A DNA stretch of 11,023 nucleotides, taken from positions 1 to 11,023 of the forward strand of contig DASVQA010000213.1 of assembly GCA_036389375.1 (NCBI GenBank). Reading direction: 5' to 3'. Positions 1 to 6,385 of the stretch are shown here, piece after piece. The notes under the pieces were generated by a model. The model did not search any database. It was not told where the DNA came from and saw nothing but the letters and a program-made list of their open reading frames with translations. The first letter of the stretch is position 1. The number at the start of each line of letters is the position of its first letter. This DNA comes from QHXQ01 sp036389375. Its GTDB lineage: Bacteria > Acidobacteriota > Blastocatellia > Pyrinomonadales > Pyrinomonadaceae. The translations under genes and the position numbers were made by a program.

Positions 1-60
1 CGTGCTGCCGATCAGAAAAATCCGGCGGCCTTGATAGATCTCTGTGGGCGACAGTTTCAT
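1..60 (-). CDS. Partial: N-terminus of a probable SDR / thioester-reductase-like NAD(P)-binding protein
   Basis: Only the first 20 codons are in the window; the gene continues off the left edge. The peptide starts MKLSPTEIYQG and runs into RRIFLIGST, which reads as the first beta strand and the opening glycine of a Rossmann fold. Male-sterility/thioester-reductase-type SDRs (NAD_binding_4, fatty acyl-CoA reductases) begin in the same way. The start codon lies 12 bases past the stop of the DUF2088 gene on the same strand, so the two are almost surely co-transcribed and perhaps translationally coupled. The nearest purine-rich stretch (GGAG) sits inside the last codons of that gene, about 14 bases before the ATG. 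Function is inferred from a very short stretch; another Rossmann-fold protein is possible. Confidence 0.5.
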   Translation of the reverse strand, partial: MKLSPTEIYQGRRIFLIGST

Positions 61-72
61 CGGTTCGTCATT

Positions 73-1671
73 CTACTCCACTTCGCACAGCGCGATCACG
101 GGCTGGTGGAGCATGGTGATCTCGGCGGAGCGGCCCATGTAGCTGCGGGCCATGGCAATCGCCTCGGTCAGGTTGTCGGCGCGCTCCCAGCCCATGCGCT
201 CGGGGACGTGGGCGTTCTCGGCGCCGGCGGCGATGACGTGCCCGACGTGCTGGCGGCCGTTCTCGCCCCAGTACCACATGAAGAAGGGATGCGCGCCGTG
301 ATAGGCGTTGCCGCGCCGGTACATCTCGACGTAGGACGGGTTGTTGGCGAACTCGCGCTCGTACTTCTCGCGCAGGGTGAACGCGTCGCGCGTCTCCGGC
401 AGCAGCCGGTTGAAGAACTCGATGTAGCTCGGGTGGAAGTTATGATCGAACTCGTCGTAGCACGGGTGCTGGAGGATGAGCACGCCGCCTTTCTTCAGGA
501 GCGGCTTGCTGCGGTAGAAATTGAAGTGATAGCCGAGCGCCATCACCTGTACGAGCAACGGGTTCAGGATCGAATAGACGTTATAGGGCGAGATGTCCGG
601 GATGCCCGTGATGAGAATGTCGCACTGACCGTTGACGGGGATCGCATACTGGTCGAAATTCTTCTTCAGAATCTCGGCGTGGGTCGGCTCGGTCTTGCCG
701 GCGTGGCAGGCGATCATTTCGTAAGCGGCGGGAACGCTGTGCAGCATCTTGCGGCGCGCGGCGCGCGGCAGTTTCCCCATCGCCATCCGCATGGCCTCGT
801 ACTTCATGCGGTCGAGCGCGGAGAAGTAGTCTTCATTCTTGATCAGAAAATCGAGTTGCGAGCCGTAGATGCGATTGTTGAGCGCCGTCTCGATGTGAAA
901 GACGTTAACGTGCTTGTCGAGTAGTTGACCGAGGCGCACGACCTTGTGATTGAGGGCCGAGCGCGCGGGATCCATGTAGCTGTCGGAATCGCGGATGGTT
1001 TGCGGCTCGTGGTGCGCGCGCAAGCTTTCGTAATCGCAGAGACCGACGGCGACCGATTTGTGCCCACCGTCCATCGGCACGAGATTGATGTTGCAGTAGA
1101 TGACGAGGTCGCTTTCGGCGACGCGGCGATTGATACGCAGCGGTTCGTGATGTTTGGTTTCGCCAATGGTGACTAGGCCATCCTCCCACTCGGCGTCATG
1201 GTTGTAATAGCGTTCGGGATAGAACTCGTTAAAGACCTTGTCGCCGGCCATGCGCCGCATCTCCCACTCGGTCATCTTGCGGTGCAGCGAGTTGGCGATA
1301 ATGATGTGTACGTCGTCCACGCCGTAGTCGGCGAGCATTTGCAGGACGATCTCAAGCATCGTCTGGCGCACGTCGGGCGTCTGCATCGGCGGCAGAGGCA
1401 AACTGATGTCGTCCACCGCAATCGTCACCTTCATGCCCGGCTCAAGCTGGGCGAAGAGTGGATCGCAATCGTGCGGATGATTCAGGGCATAACGGATCGC
1501 GGCGGCGCGATTGGGCAAGCCCTTGATCGCGGGCTTCGGATAGATAACGCGCGTGCCGATAGGCAAGTCTTCGAGAATGAAATCCTCGCCCGACGGAATG
1601 ATGCGCGGCGCGCTGTCGCGGTCAATATAGACGACCGACTCGTGTACTTTGCGGCGTAGCTGTAGGCTCAT
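73..1671 (-). CDS. LarA-like (DUF2088) domain protein, nickel-pincer racemase superfamily
   Basis: A 532-residue protein related to lactate racemase LarA, which uses a nickel pincer nucleotide to move hydride on 2-hydroxy acids. Visible landmarks are LNHPHDCDPL (63-72, like the HPIGSPPL stretch of LarA), VDDISLPLP (86-94, at the LarA DHTRPVP loop), a conserved His130 in NSLHRKMT, GGHKSVAVG (202-210) with Lys205, and His220/221. By eye, the LarA arginine of the DHTRP loop is Leu here and the position ten residues before the lysine is Ile195 rather than histidine. Substrate and cofactor may therefore differ, and racemase activity should not be assumed. An in-frame start exists 72 bases further upstream, but those 24 codons lie in repeat DNA and look non-coding, so I chose the ATG at 1669-1671 preceding SLQLRRKVHESVVYID. 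No Shine-Dalgarno site is visible. Its neighbours are a prolyl oligopeptidase upstream and a probable SDR downstream. Confidence 0.8.
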   Translation of the reverse strand: MSLQLRRKVHESVVYIDRDSAPRIIPSGEDFILEDLPIGTRVIYPKPAIKGLPNRAAAIRYALNHPHDCDPLFAQLEPGMKVTIAVDDISLPLPPMQTPDVRQTMLEIVLQMLADYGVDDVHIIIANSLHRKMTEWEMRRMAGDKVFNEFYPERYYNHDAEWEDGLVTIGETKHHEPLRINRRVAESDLVIYCNINLVPMDGGHKSVAVGLCDYESLRAHHEPQTIRDSDSYMDPARSALNHKVVRLGQLLDKHVNVFHIETALNNRIYGSQLDFLIKNEDYFSALDRMKYEAMRMAMGKLPRAARRKMLHSVPAAYEMIACHAGKTEPTHAEILKKNFDQYAIPVNGQCDILITGIPDISPYNVYSILNPLLVQVMALGYHFNFYRSKPLLKKGGVLILQHPCYDEFDHNFHPSYIEFFNRLLPETRDAFTLREKYEREFANNPSYVEMYRRGNAYHGAHPFFMWYWGENGRQHVGHVIAAGAENAHVPERMGWERADNLTEAIAMARSYMGRSAEITMLHQPVIALCEVE

Positions 1672-1677
1672 AAGAAT

Positions 1678-1766
1678 AGTGCTGAGTGCTGGGTACTGAA
1701 TGCTGGGTGTTAAGCTAAAGCAAACTGCTTTCTCGCTCGGCACTCAGCACTCAAGCACTCAGCACT
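1678..1766. repeat. Heptamer-repeat element 1 with inverted arms
   Basis: The left arm is five back-to-back 7-base units (AGTGCTG, AGTGCTG, GGTACTG, AATGCTG, GGTGTTA; 1678-1712). The right arm (1741-1766) holds the same motif in inverse orientation (CACTCAG units with one extra base). The outer 13 bases pair perfectly (1678-1690 with 1754-1766). At the apex is a small perfect hairpin (AAAGCA, loop, TGCTTT; 1717-1731). The element fills nearly the whole gap between the prolyl oligopeptidase stop and the DUF2088 start: 4 bases from the former, 6 from the latter. In the mRNA its stem would end just before the DUF2088 start codon. Confidence 0.85.
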
Positions 1767-1770
1767 GCTT

Positions 1771-3933
1771 TTATCCTTTCATGTTGAGCGCGCGGACGAG
1801 GAAGCCCCATTTGTCGGCGGACTCTTCAATGACCTTGGTGGTCGGCTTGCCCGCGCCGTGTCCGGCTTTGGTCTCGATGCGGATCAGGATGGGCGCGTCG
1901 CCGGCCTGCGCGGCCTGCATGGCGGCGGCAAATTTGAAGCTGTGCCCGGGCCACACGCGGTCGTCGTGGTCGGCGGTCGTAATCAGCATCGGCGGATAGC
2001 GCGTGCCGGGCTTGATGTTGTGGAGCGGCGAATAGGCGTAGAGCGCCTTGAACTCTGTCGGGTCATCGGGCGAGCCGTAGTCGGTGGCCCACGAAGCGCC
2101 GATGGTGAACTTGGTGTAGCGCAGCATGTCCATCACGCCGACCGCCGGGAGCGCCGCGCCGAACAGGTCGGGGCGCTGCGTGACGGCTGCGCCGACGAGC
2201 AAGCCGCCGTTTGAGCCGCCGCCGATGGCGAGTTTCGGGGTCGAAGTGTACTTGTTCGCAATCAGCCATTCGGCGGCGGCGATGAAGTCGTCGAAGACGT
2301 TCTGCTTCTTCAGCTTCATGCCGCCTTCGTGCCATTCCTTGCCATACTCGCTGCCGCCGCGCAGGTTCGCCATCGCATAGACGCCGCCCATCTCCATCCA
2401 CGCCAGATTACTAACGGAGAAGTTGGGCGTCATGGCGATGTCGAAGCCGCCGTAGCCGTACAGGTAGGTCGGGTTCTGCCCGTCGAGTTTGAGACCCTTC
2501 CTGTGCGTGATGAACATGGGCACGCGCGTGCCGTCTTTGCTGGTGTAGAAGACCTGTTTCGTCTCGTAGTCTGCGCTGCGGAAATCCATCTTCGGCTGGC
2601 CGAAGATGGTGCTTTTGCCGGTCGTAAAATCGTAACGATAGATGGTGGTCGGCGTGGTGAAACTGGTGAAGGCGTAGAAGGTCTCTTTGTCTTTGCGCCG
2701 GCCCGTGAAACCGAAGGCGTCGCCGATGCCGGGCAGCGCCAGTTCGCGCACAAACGCGCCCTTCAGGTCATAAAGTTTGATGAGGCGGTGTGCGTCCTTG
2801 AGATAGGAGGCGAGGAAGTGGTTGCCGACGACCGTGACGCCGTCGAGTGTATCTTTCGCTTCGGGGATGAGCACTTGCCAGTTCTGGCGTGCGGGTGCGC
2901 GCGTATCAATCGCAATGAGTTTCTTATGCGAGGCGGCGCGGTCGGTGTGAAACCAGAAGATGGGGCCGTCGTTGCCAACGAAATACTGCGCCACGCCCGG
3001 GTCGTCGAGCAGTTTGACGAGGGGCGCTTCCTGCACCGTCAGGTCTTTGTAGTAGATGCGATTCTCGGCGCTCGCGCCGGGATAGCCCCAGATGATCAGG
3101 TAATGGCCGTCGTCCGTGACCTGACCGTTGAACGTCCAGCCCTTCTGCTCGTCCGTGCCCGCGAAAGCCAGTGTGTCTTCCGCCTGCGTTGTGCCGACGC
3201 GGTGAAAGTAAATCTTGTGATACTCGTTGACGGCCGAGAGCGCGTTGCCCGATTTCGGCTCGTCGTAGCGACTGTAATAGAAGCCTTTGCCGTCGGGCGT
3301 CCACGAAGCGCCGGAGAACTTGACCCACTTGATCACTTCGGGCAGATCGTTACCCGTCGCCACGTCGCGCACGCGCCACTCGTTCCAGTCCGAGCCTGAG
3401 GCGGCCAGCCCGTAAGCCATCAGCTTGCCGTCCTGCGTAAACGCTGTCCCGGAGAGCGCCACCGTACCGTCGGCCGAGAGCTTGTTGGGGTCGAGCAGCA
3501 CGCGCGGTTGACCGCCCAGCGTGTTGACGGTGTAGAGCACGTACTGATTCTGCAAGCCGTCGTTCTTCTTGAAGAAATAACGGCCGCCCTCCTGTTCCGG
3601 CACGTCGTAACGCTCGAAGTCCCACAGCTTCGTCAGGCGCGCTTTGATGGCAGCCCGTTCGGGAATCTGATTCAGGTAATCAAAAGTTAATCTGTTTTCG
3701 GCCTCAACCCAGGCTTTCGTCTCGGGCGAGTCGAGGTCTTCCAGCCAGCGATAGGGATCAGCGACCTTCGTGCCGAAAAAATCGTCCACCTGCTCGCTCT
3801 TGCGCGCGACCGGGTAGGCGGGCCGGCCCGTCCGGCCCGTGCTGGCGACCGAGCGCACGTTGCTCTGAGCGCTGACGACGGCGACGAGCGTCAGCAGGAC
3901 GACAGCAGGGGCAAATGATCTGATCGAACGCAT
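1771..3933 (-). CDS. Secreted prolyl oligopeptidase (peptidase family S9A)
   Basis: A 720-residue serine peptidase that cleaves short peptides after proline, probably in the periplasm. Residues 1-22 form a Sec signal peptide: Arg-Ser-Ile-Arg start, hydrophobic core 8-20, likely cut after VSA. The mature N-terminus carries the family hallmark DPYRWLED. A beta-propeller fills the middle, and the C-terminal alpha/beta hydrolase domain has the catalytic triad Ser574 (GGSNGGLL), Asp657 (ADHDDRV) and His692 (KAGHGAG). Length fits the family (about 700 residues plus signal). The ATG at 3931-3933 is chosen over one seven codons upstream because a strong AAAGGAGT site ends 7 bases before it and the signal peptide then begins normally. 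It sits 85 bases after the HAD gene and 99 before DUF2088, so it may share their transcript, though no functional link is evident. Confidence 0.95.
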   Translation of the reverse strand: MRSIRSFAPAVVLLTLVAVVSAQSNVRSVASTGRTGRPAYPVARKSEQVDDFFGTKVADPYRWLEDLDSPETKAWVEAENRLTFDYLNQIPERAAIKARLTKLWDFERYDVPEQEGGRYFFKKNDGLQNQYVLYTVNTLGGQPRVLLDPNKLSADGTVALSGTAFTQDGKLMAYGLAASGSDWNEWRVRDVATGNDLPEVIKWVKFSGASWTPDGKGFYYSRYDEPKSGNALSAVNEYHKIYFHRVGTTQAEDTLAFAGTDEQKGWTFNGQVTDDGHYLIIWGYPGASAENRIYYKDLTVQEAPLVKLLDDPGVAQYFVGNDGPIFWFHTDRAASHKKLIAIDTRAPARQNWQVLIPEAKDTLDGVTVVGNHFLASYLKDAHRLIKLYDLKGAFVRELALPGIGDAFGFTGRRKDKETFYAFTSFTTPTTIYRYDFTTGKSTIFGQPKMDFRSADYETKQVFYTSKDGTRVPMFITHRKGLKLDGQNPTYLYGYGGFDIAMTPNFSVSNLAWMEMGGVYAMANLRGGSEYGKEWHEGGMKLKKQNVFDDFIAAAEWLIANKYTSTPKLAIGGGSNGGLLVGAAVTQRPDLFGAALPAVGVMDMLRYTKFTIGASWATDYGSPDDPTEFKALYAYSPLHNIKPGTRYPPMLITTADHDDRVWPGHSFKFAAAMQAAQAGDAPILIRIETKAGHGAGKPTTKVIEESADKWGFLVRALNMKG

Positions 3934-3940
3934 GATCGAA

Positions 3941-3948
3941 ACTCCTTT
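3941..3948 (-). promoter_or_regulatory. Ribosome binding site deciding the prolyl oligopeptidase start
   Basis: On the minus strand this reads AAAGGAGT, followed by 7 bases and ATG. It overlaps the alternative upstream ATG region and therefore favours the downstream start that begins the signal peptide. Confidence 0.75.
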
Positions 3949-4018
3949 AAGCAATTAGCTCGCGCAGGCAATAGCAGCGGCGGGCCGTCTTGCAATGCGT
4001 GCCGGGCGCGAGTTTAAC

Positions 4019-4681
4019 TCATTTCAAACTAATCACGGGCCAATCATGGTGCAGCGCCGTCTGGCGCAGACGCATATCGGGATTCACGGCGGCGGGATGG
4101 CCGACGATTGAGAGCATTGGGAGATCGCTCATGCTGTCGCTGTAAGCGTAGGACTCGCTCAGGCTGATGCCTTCGCGTTCGGCAAAGATGCGAATCCAAC
4201 TCGCTTTCGTCGCGGCGGCGAGCACGGGCGGCAAGAGTCGCCCGGTCGCCACGCCGTTAACAAACTCCAAGCGGTTGGCCGCGTAGTCCACGATCCCCAG
4301 GTACGCCATCAAAGGCTTGACCGAGATGTCGAGCGCGCCGGTAACGACCACCTGCCGCAGACCGAGTTTGCGCGACTGTTCGATCAACTCGAACGCGCCG
4401 GGATAGACGGCCGGTTTCAACACGTCTGTGAACAATTCGTCGGCGAAGAAGCGCAGGCGGTCTTCGGTCTCGCCTTTGTAGCGTTTGAAGAAGAGATCGT
4501 TAAAGACGTTGCGGCTATATTGATCCGTCACGGCAAAGAGCGGCAGGCTCATCACGGTCGCGGCGGATTTAGAGAGGCTGCGCCAAAGCCCCTGCTGGTT
4601 GCGCGCGTAAAAGCCGAGCGTATGCACCAGATTGGTGCTGACGAGCGTGCCCTCCAGATCGTAGAAAGCGGCGGCTGCCAA
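4019..4681 (-). CDS. HAD-IB family hydrolase (phosphoserine-phosphatase-like)
   Basis: A 220-residue cytoplasmic phosphatase-type protein of the haloacid dehalogenase superfamily, subclass IB. Motif I is FYDLEGTL with nucleophile Asp8; the usual second Asp is Glu10. Motif II is VVVTG with Thr114, motif III is Lys159, and motif IV is SDSMSD with Asp182 and Asp186. The helical cap lies between motifs I and II (about 20-95). Some bacterial HAD-IB proteins with related sequences also carry DxEGT, so the Glu may be normal for this branch. The start is TTG: an in-frame stop lies just upstream, the next Met codon is downstream of motif I, and GGGAGG sits 5 bases before the TTG. HAD-IB enzymes next to acyl reductases are often linked to lipid phosphate metabolism; here the substrate is unknown. 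It is the first gene of the leftward run. Confidence 0.88.
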   Translation of the reverse strand: MAAAAFYDLEGTLVSTNLVHTLGFYARNQQGLWRSLSKSAATVMSLPLFAVTDQYSRNVFNDLFFKRYKGETEDRLRFFADELFTDVLKPAVYPGAFELIEQSRKLGLRQVVVTGALDISVKPLMAYLGIVDYAANRLEFVNGVATGRLLPPVLAAATKASWIRIFAEREGISLSESYAYSDSMSDLPMLSIVGHPAAVNPDMRLRQTALHHDWPVISLK

Positions 4682-4686
4682 ATAGT

Positions 4687-4692
4687 CCTCCC
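4687..4692 (-). promoter_or_regulatory. Ribosome binding site for the TTG-started HAD gene
   Basis: The minus strand reads GGGAGG, then ACTAT, then the TTG start. The strength of this site and the lack of any upstream in-frame ATG make the TTG call firm. Confidence 0.75.
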
Positions 4693-4739
4693 TTAAGCCT
4701 CAGGTCTGCTAAAGAAGTCGCTCCCGCGTGGAACACAAG

Positions 4740-4767
4740 ATATTACGGCTGAAGAAGTGCAGGGCAA
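4740..4767 (-). promoter_or_regulatory. Candidate sigma-70-type promoter for the leftward HAD operon
   Basis: On the minus strand, TTGCCC and TAATAT are separated by 16 bases in an AT-rich pocket of otherwise GC-rich DNA. Each hexamer matches the consensus at 4 of 6 positions. The implied start would give a leader of about 50 bases before the HAD start. This rests on pattern only. Confidence 0.35.
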
Positions 4768-4868
4768 AATATATCCTATTCTGAGGTTTTTAGGTAATCT
4801 GGCGCGCACGGCGCAACGCTTGCCAGCACTGGCAGACGAGCGGCGCAACAACCACGTGAAGGGCCGGC

Positions 4869-5081
4869 ATGAATCAACCAAACTGTTCCTGTGCGAAGTT
4901 CGAGCGGCTGGAAGGCGCGAGCGTCCCGGCTTACAGCAAAGCCTTTCTTGAAGATCTGGGGCGCGCCTCGCCCGCGCAGAAGGATCAATATCGCTGCCGC
5001 GTCTGCGGCCGGCGTTGGGTGCGCCGCGCGCCTGACGCGGAGCACGCGCGCCCCGCGCTCGTGCGGTTGGATGAGGCGTAG
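4869..5081 (+). CDS. Small four-cysteine (zinc-ribbon-like) protein of unknown function
   Basis: A 70-residue protein with Cys6 and Cys8 (CSC) near the N-terminus and Cys43 and Cys46 in CRVCGRRW, a layout that could hold one zinc ion. The second pair followed by Gly-Arg-Arg-Trp is typical of zinc ribbons. The segment between them (YSKAFLEDLG) looks helical and the C-terminus is basic, then ends RPALVRLDEA. An AAGGG stretch lies a few bases before the ATG. It is transcribed toward the receiver-like gene, and the two stops are 4 bases apart. I do not recognise a named family; nucleic-acid or protein binding is a guess. Small size lowers certainty, but the paired cysteines, ribosome site and snug fit between neighbours support a real gene. 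Confidence 0.65.
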   Translation: MNQPNCSCAKFERLEGASVPAYSKAFLEDLGRASPAQKDQYRCRVCGRRWVRRAPDAEHARPALVRLDEA

Positions 5082-5085
5082 GGCG

Positions 5086-5466
5086 TTAGAGTCTGAGCCG
5101 GCTTTGCAGGTAGTGGAACGGGACGCACTCGGCATCGCGTCCGGCGGCGCACAGCAGGTCGCGCATGCGCGCCGCGCCCGCATAGTTGAGCGAGTGTATG
5201 ACGATGAGCGCCGCGCGGCTGCGATCCGGGTGCGCGGCGAGCCACGCGGCGACCGCGTAACCTGTGCGTTCGTCATCCGGCTCATCGGAGAAATAGTGTT
5301 CTTCCGCCAGATCGTGATCCAGCAGAATGGCCGCGTACTCGCGTTCCGCCAGCCACGTCGTCGCCACGCGCACGTCGCACGTCACGTCCAACTCGTAACC
5401 CGCGAGCCGCGCCCGAAACCACGCGCAGCGCAACTCGTCATCTTCGACCAAAAGAATACGAGGCAT
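5086..5466 (-). CDS. Receiver-like protein resembling the cyclic-phosphate-processing receiver (cREC) family
   Basis: A 126-residue single-domain protein with a CheY-like fold pattern. The acidic pair after strand 1 is present (LLVEDDE, 4-11), and the phosphoacceptor position is Asp50 in LLDHDL. Two features differ from ordinary response regulators and match the cREC group: the DHD motif (50-52) and IHSLNYAGAARM (90-101), with His91, Asn94, Gly97 and Met101, in place of the usual strand-4 Ser/Thr region. The standard Lys-Pro after strand 5 is absent (VPFHYL). cREC proteins are predicted to act on cyclic phosphate ends or nucleotides; this is family-level inference. There is no output domain and no kinase nearby. 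The ATG is 4 bases from heptamer-repeat element 2 and has no Shine-Dalgarno site. Confidence 0.72.
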   Translation of the reverse strand: MPRILLVEDDELRCAWFRARLAGYELDVTCDVRVATTWLAEREYAAILLDHDLAEEHYFSDEPDDERTGYAVAAWLAAHPDRSRAALIVIHSLNYAGAARMRDLLCAAGRDAECVPFHYLQSRLRL

Positions 5467-5470
5467 AAAG

Positions 5471-5580
5471 CAGTAGCCAGTAGCCAGTAGAAAAGGGCGC
5501 GCCTTGAGCCGCGCCGGTTAAGAGCATAACTCAATAGCAAAAAAACTACTGACTGCTGACTACTGGCTACTGACTACTGT
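5471..5580. repeat. Heptamer-repeat element 2 with inverted arms
   Basis: The left arm is CAGTAGC, CAGTAGC, CAGTAG (5471-5490). The right arm is five exact-length 7-base units (CTACTGA, CTGCTGA, CTACTGG, CTACTGA, CTACTGT; 5546-5580). Positions 5471-5490 pair with 5560-5579 at 19 of 20 positions. The interior has a further GC-rich inverted repeat (GGCGCG at 5496-5501 with CGCGCC at 5510-5515) and an A-run (5539-5545). The element fills the divergent gap between the receiver-like gene (4 bases away) and the exonuclease gene (13 bases away), so both promoters would have to lie within or across it. The plan is the same as element 1 but with a different heptamer. Confidence 0.85.
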
Positions 5581-5593
5581 ATTATTCCGCCAC

Positions 5594-6364
5594 GTGAAGA
5601 TCGCAACGTGGAACGTTAATTCGGTGCTGGCGCGCCTGCCGCTGGTCGAACAGTGGCTCAAAGGCGCGCGCCCCGACGTGCTCTGTTTGCAGGAGACGAA
5701 ATGCACCGACGAGAAGTTTCCGGCCGAAGCGTTCGCCGCCCTCGGTTATCAATCGGTCGCCTACGGCATGCCGACGTATAACGGCGTGGCCATCATCGCG
5801 CGCCGCGCGTTGACGGACGTGCAACGCGGCTTTGGTGATGACGACGACGAGACGGCGCAGGCGCGTCTGCTCGCCGCGACGGTGGGCGGCGTGCGCGTCG
5901 TCAACATCTACGTCCCGAACGGACAGGCGGTCGGGACGGAGAAGTACAAGTTCAAACTCAAGTGGCTGCACCGCCTGCGCGAATTTTTCGACGAGCACTA
6001 CTGGACGGACGACGAGGTGCTGGTGTGCGGCGACTTCAACGTTGCGCCGGAAGACCGCGATGTACACGACCCGCAACTCTGGCACGGGCGCATACTCTTT
6101 AGCGGGCCGGAAAAGAAGGCGCTCGCCGAAGTCAAAGACTGGGGCTTTGTGGATGCTTACCGCGCACACGTCGCGGCGGCCGGCAACTTCTCCTGGTGGG
6201 ATTATCGCTCGGGCAGTTTCCGGCGCAACGCCGGTCTGCGTATTGATCACATCTGGGTCTCGCCGCCGCTCGCCGAGCGTTGCACAGACGCGTGGATCGA
6301 TAAAGAGCCGCGCGGTTGGGAGCGACCGTCGGATCACACGCCGGTCGTGGCGCAGTTCAAATGA
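5594..6364 (+). CDS. xth: Exodeoxyribonuclease III (AP endonuclease family)
   Basis: A 256-residue DNA repair nuclease that cuts at abasic sites and removes 3' blocking groups in base excision repair. All landmarks of the ExoIII/APE fold are present: Asn7 (WNVNS), Glu34 (LQETKC), Tyr106 (NIYVPNG), Asp147 and Asn149 (GDFNVAP), Asp218 (RIDHIW), and Asp247/His248 (SDHTPV). Length is normal for the family. The start is GTG, because the family begins at exactly this MKIATWNVNS point and no ATG lies upstream. There is no clear ribosome site; heptamer-repeat element 2 ends 13 bases before it. It is the first gene of a rightward run of four with short gaps. Confidence 0.95.
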   Translation: MKIATWNVNSVLARLPLVEQWLKGARPDVLCLQETKCTDEKFPAEAFAALGYQSVAYGMPTYNGVAIIARRALTDVQRGFGDDDDETAQARLLAATVGGVRVVNIYVPNGQAVGTEKYKFKLKWLHRLREFFDEHYWTDDEVLVCGDFNVAPEDRDVHDPQLWHGRILFSGPEKKALAEVKDWGFVDAYRAHVAAAGNFSWWDYRSGSFRRNAGLRIDHIWVSPPLAERCTDAWIDKEPRGWERPSDHTPVVAQFK

Positions 6365-6385
6365 GTTGGCACGGGGGCTGATGAA

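Noticed and set aside
31..924. Plus-strand open frame (297 codons) opposite the DUF2088 gene
   Set aside because: Val/Arg/Gly-rich antisense shadow with no domain signature.
1717..1731. Small hairpin (AAAGCA/TGCTTT) as intrinsic terminator
   Set aside because: The 6-bp stem is AT-rich and not followed by a proper T-run on the transcribed strand.
1672..1743. 24-codon N-terminal extension of the DUF2088 protein
   Set aside because: The codons fall in heptamer-repeat DNA and translate to a sequence unlike the rest of the protein.
2329..3399. Plus-strand open frame (356 codons) inside the prolyl oligopeptidase gene
   Set aside because: Antisense shadow of a well-supported peptidase gene; no recognisable motifs.
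4776..5285. Minus-strand open frame (169 codons) across the small cysteine gene and the receiver gene
   Set aside because: Low-complexity Arg/Ala/Ser translation overlapping two better-supported genes.
1678..5580. Heptamer arrays as CRISPR
   Set aside because: The unit is 7 bases with no spacers; the arms are inverted, not spaced direct repeats.
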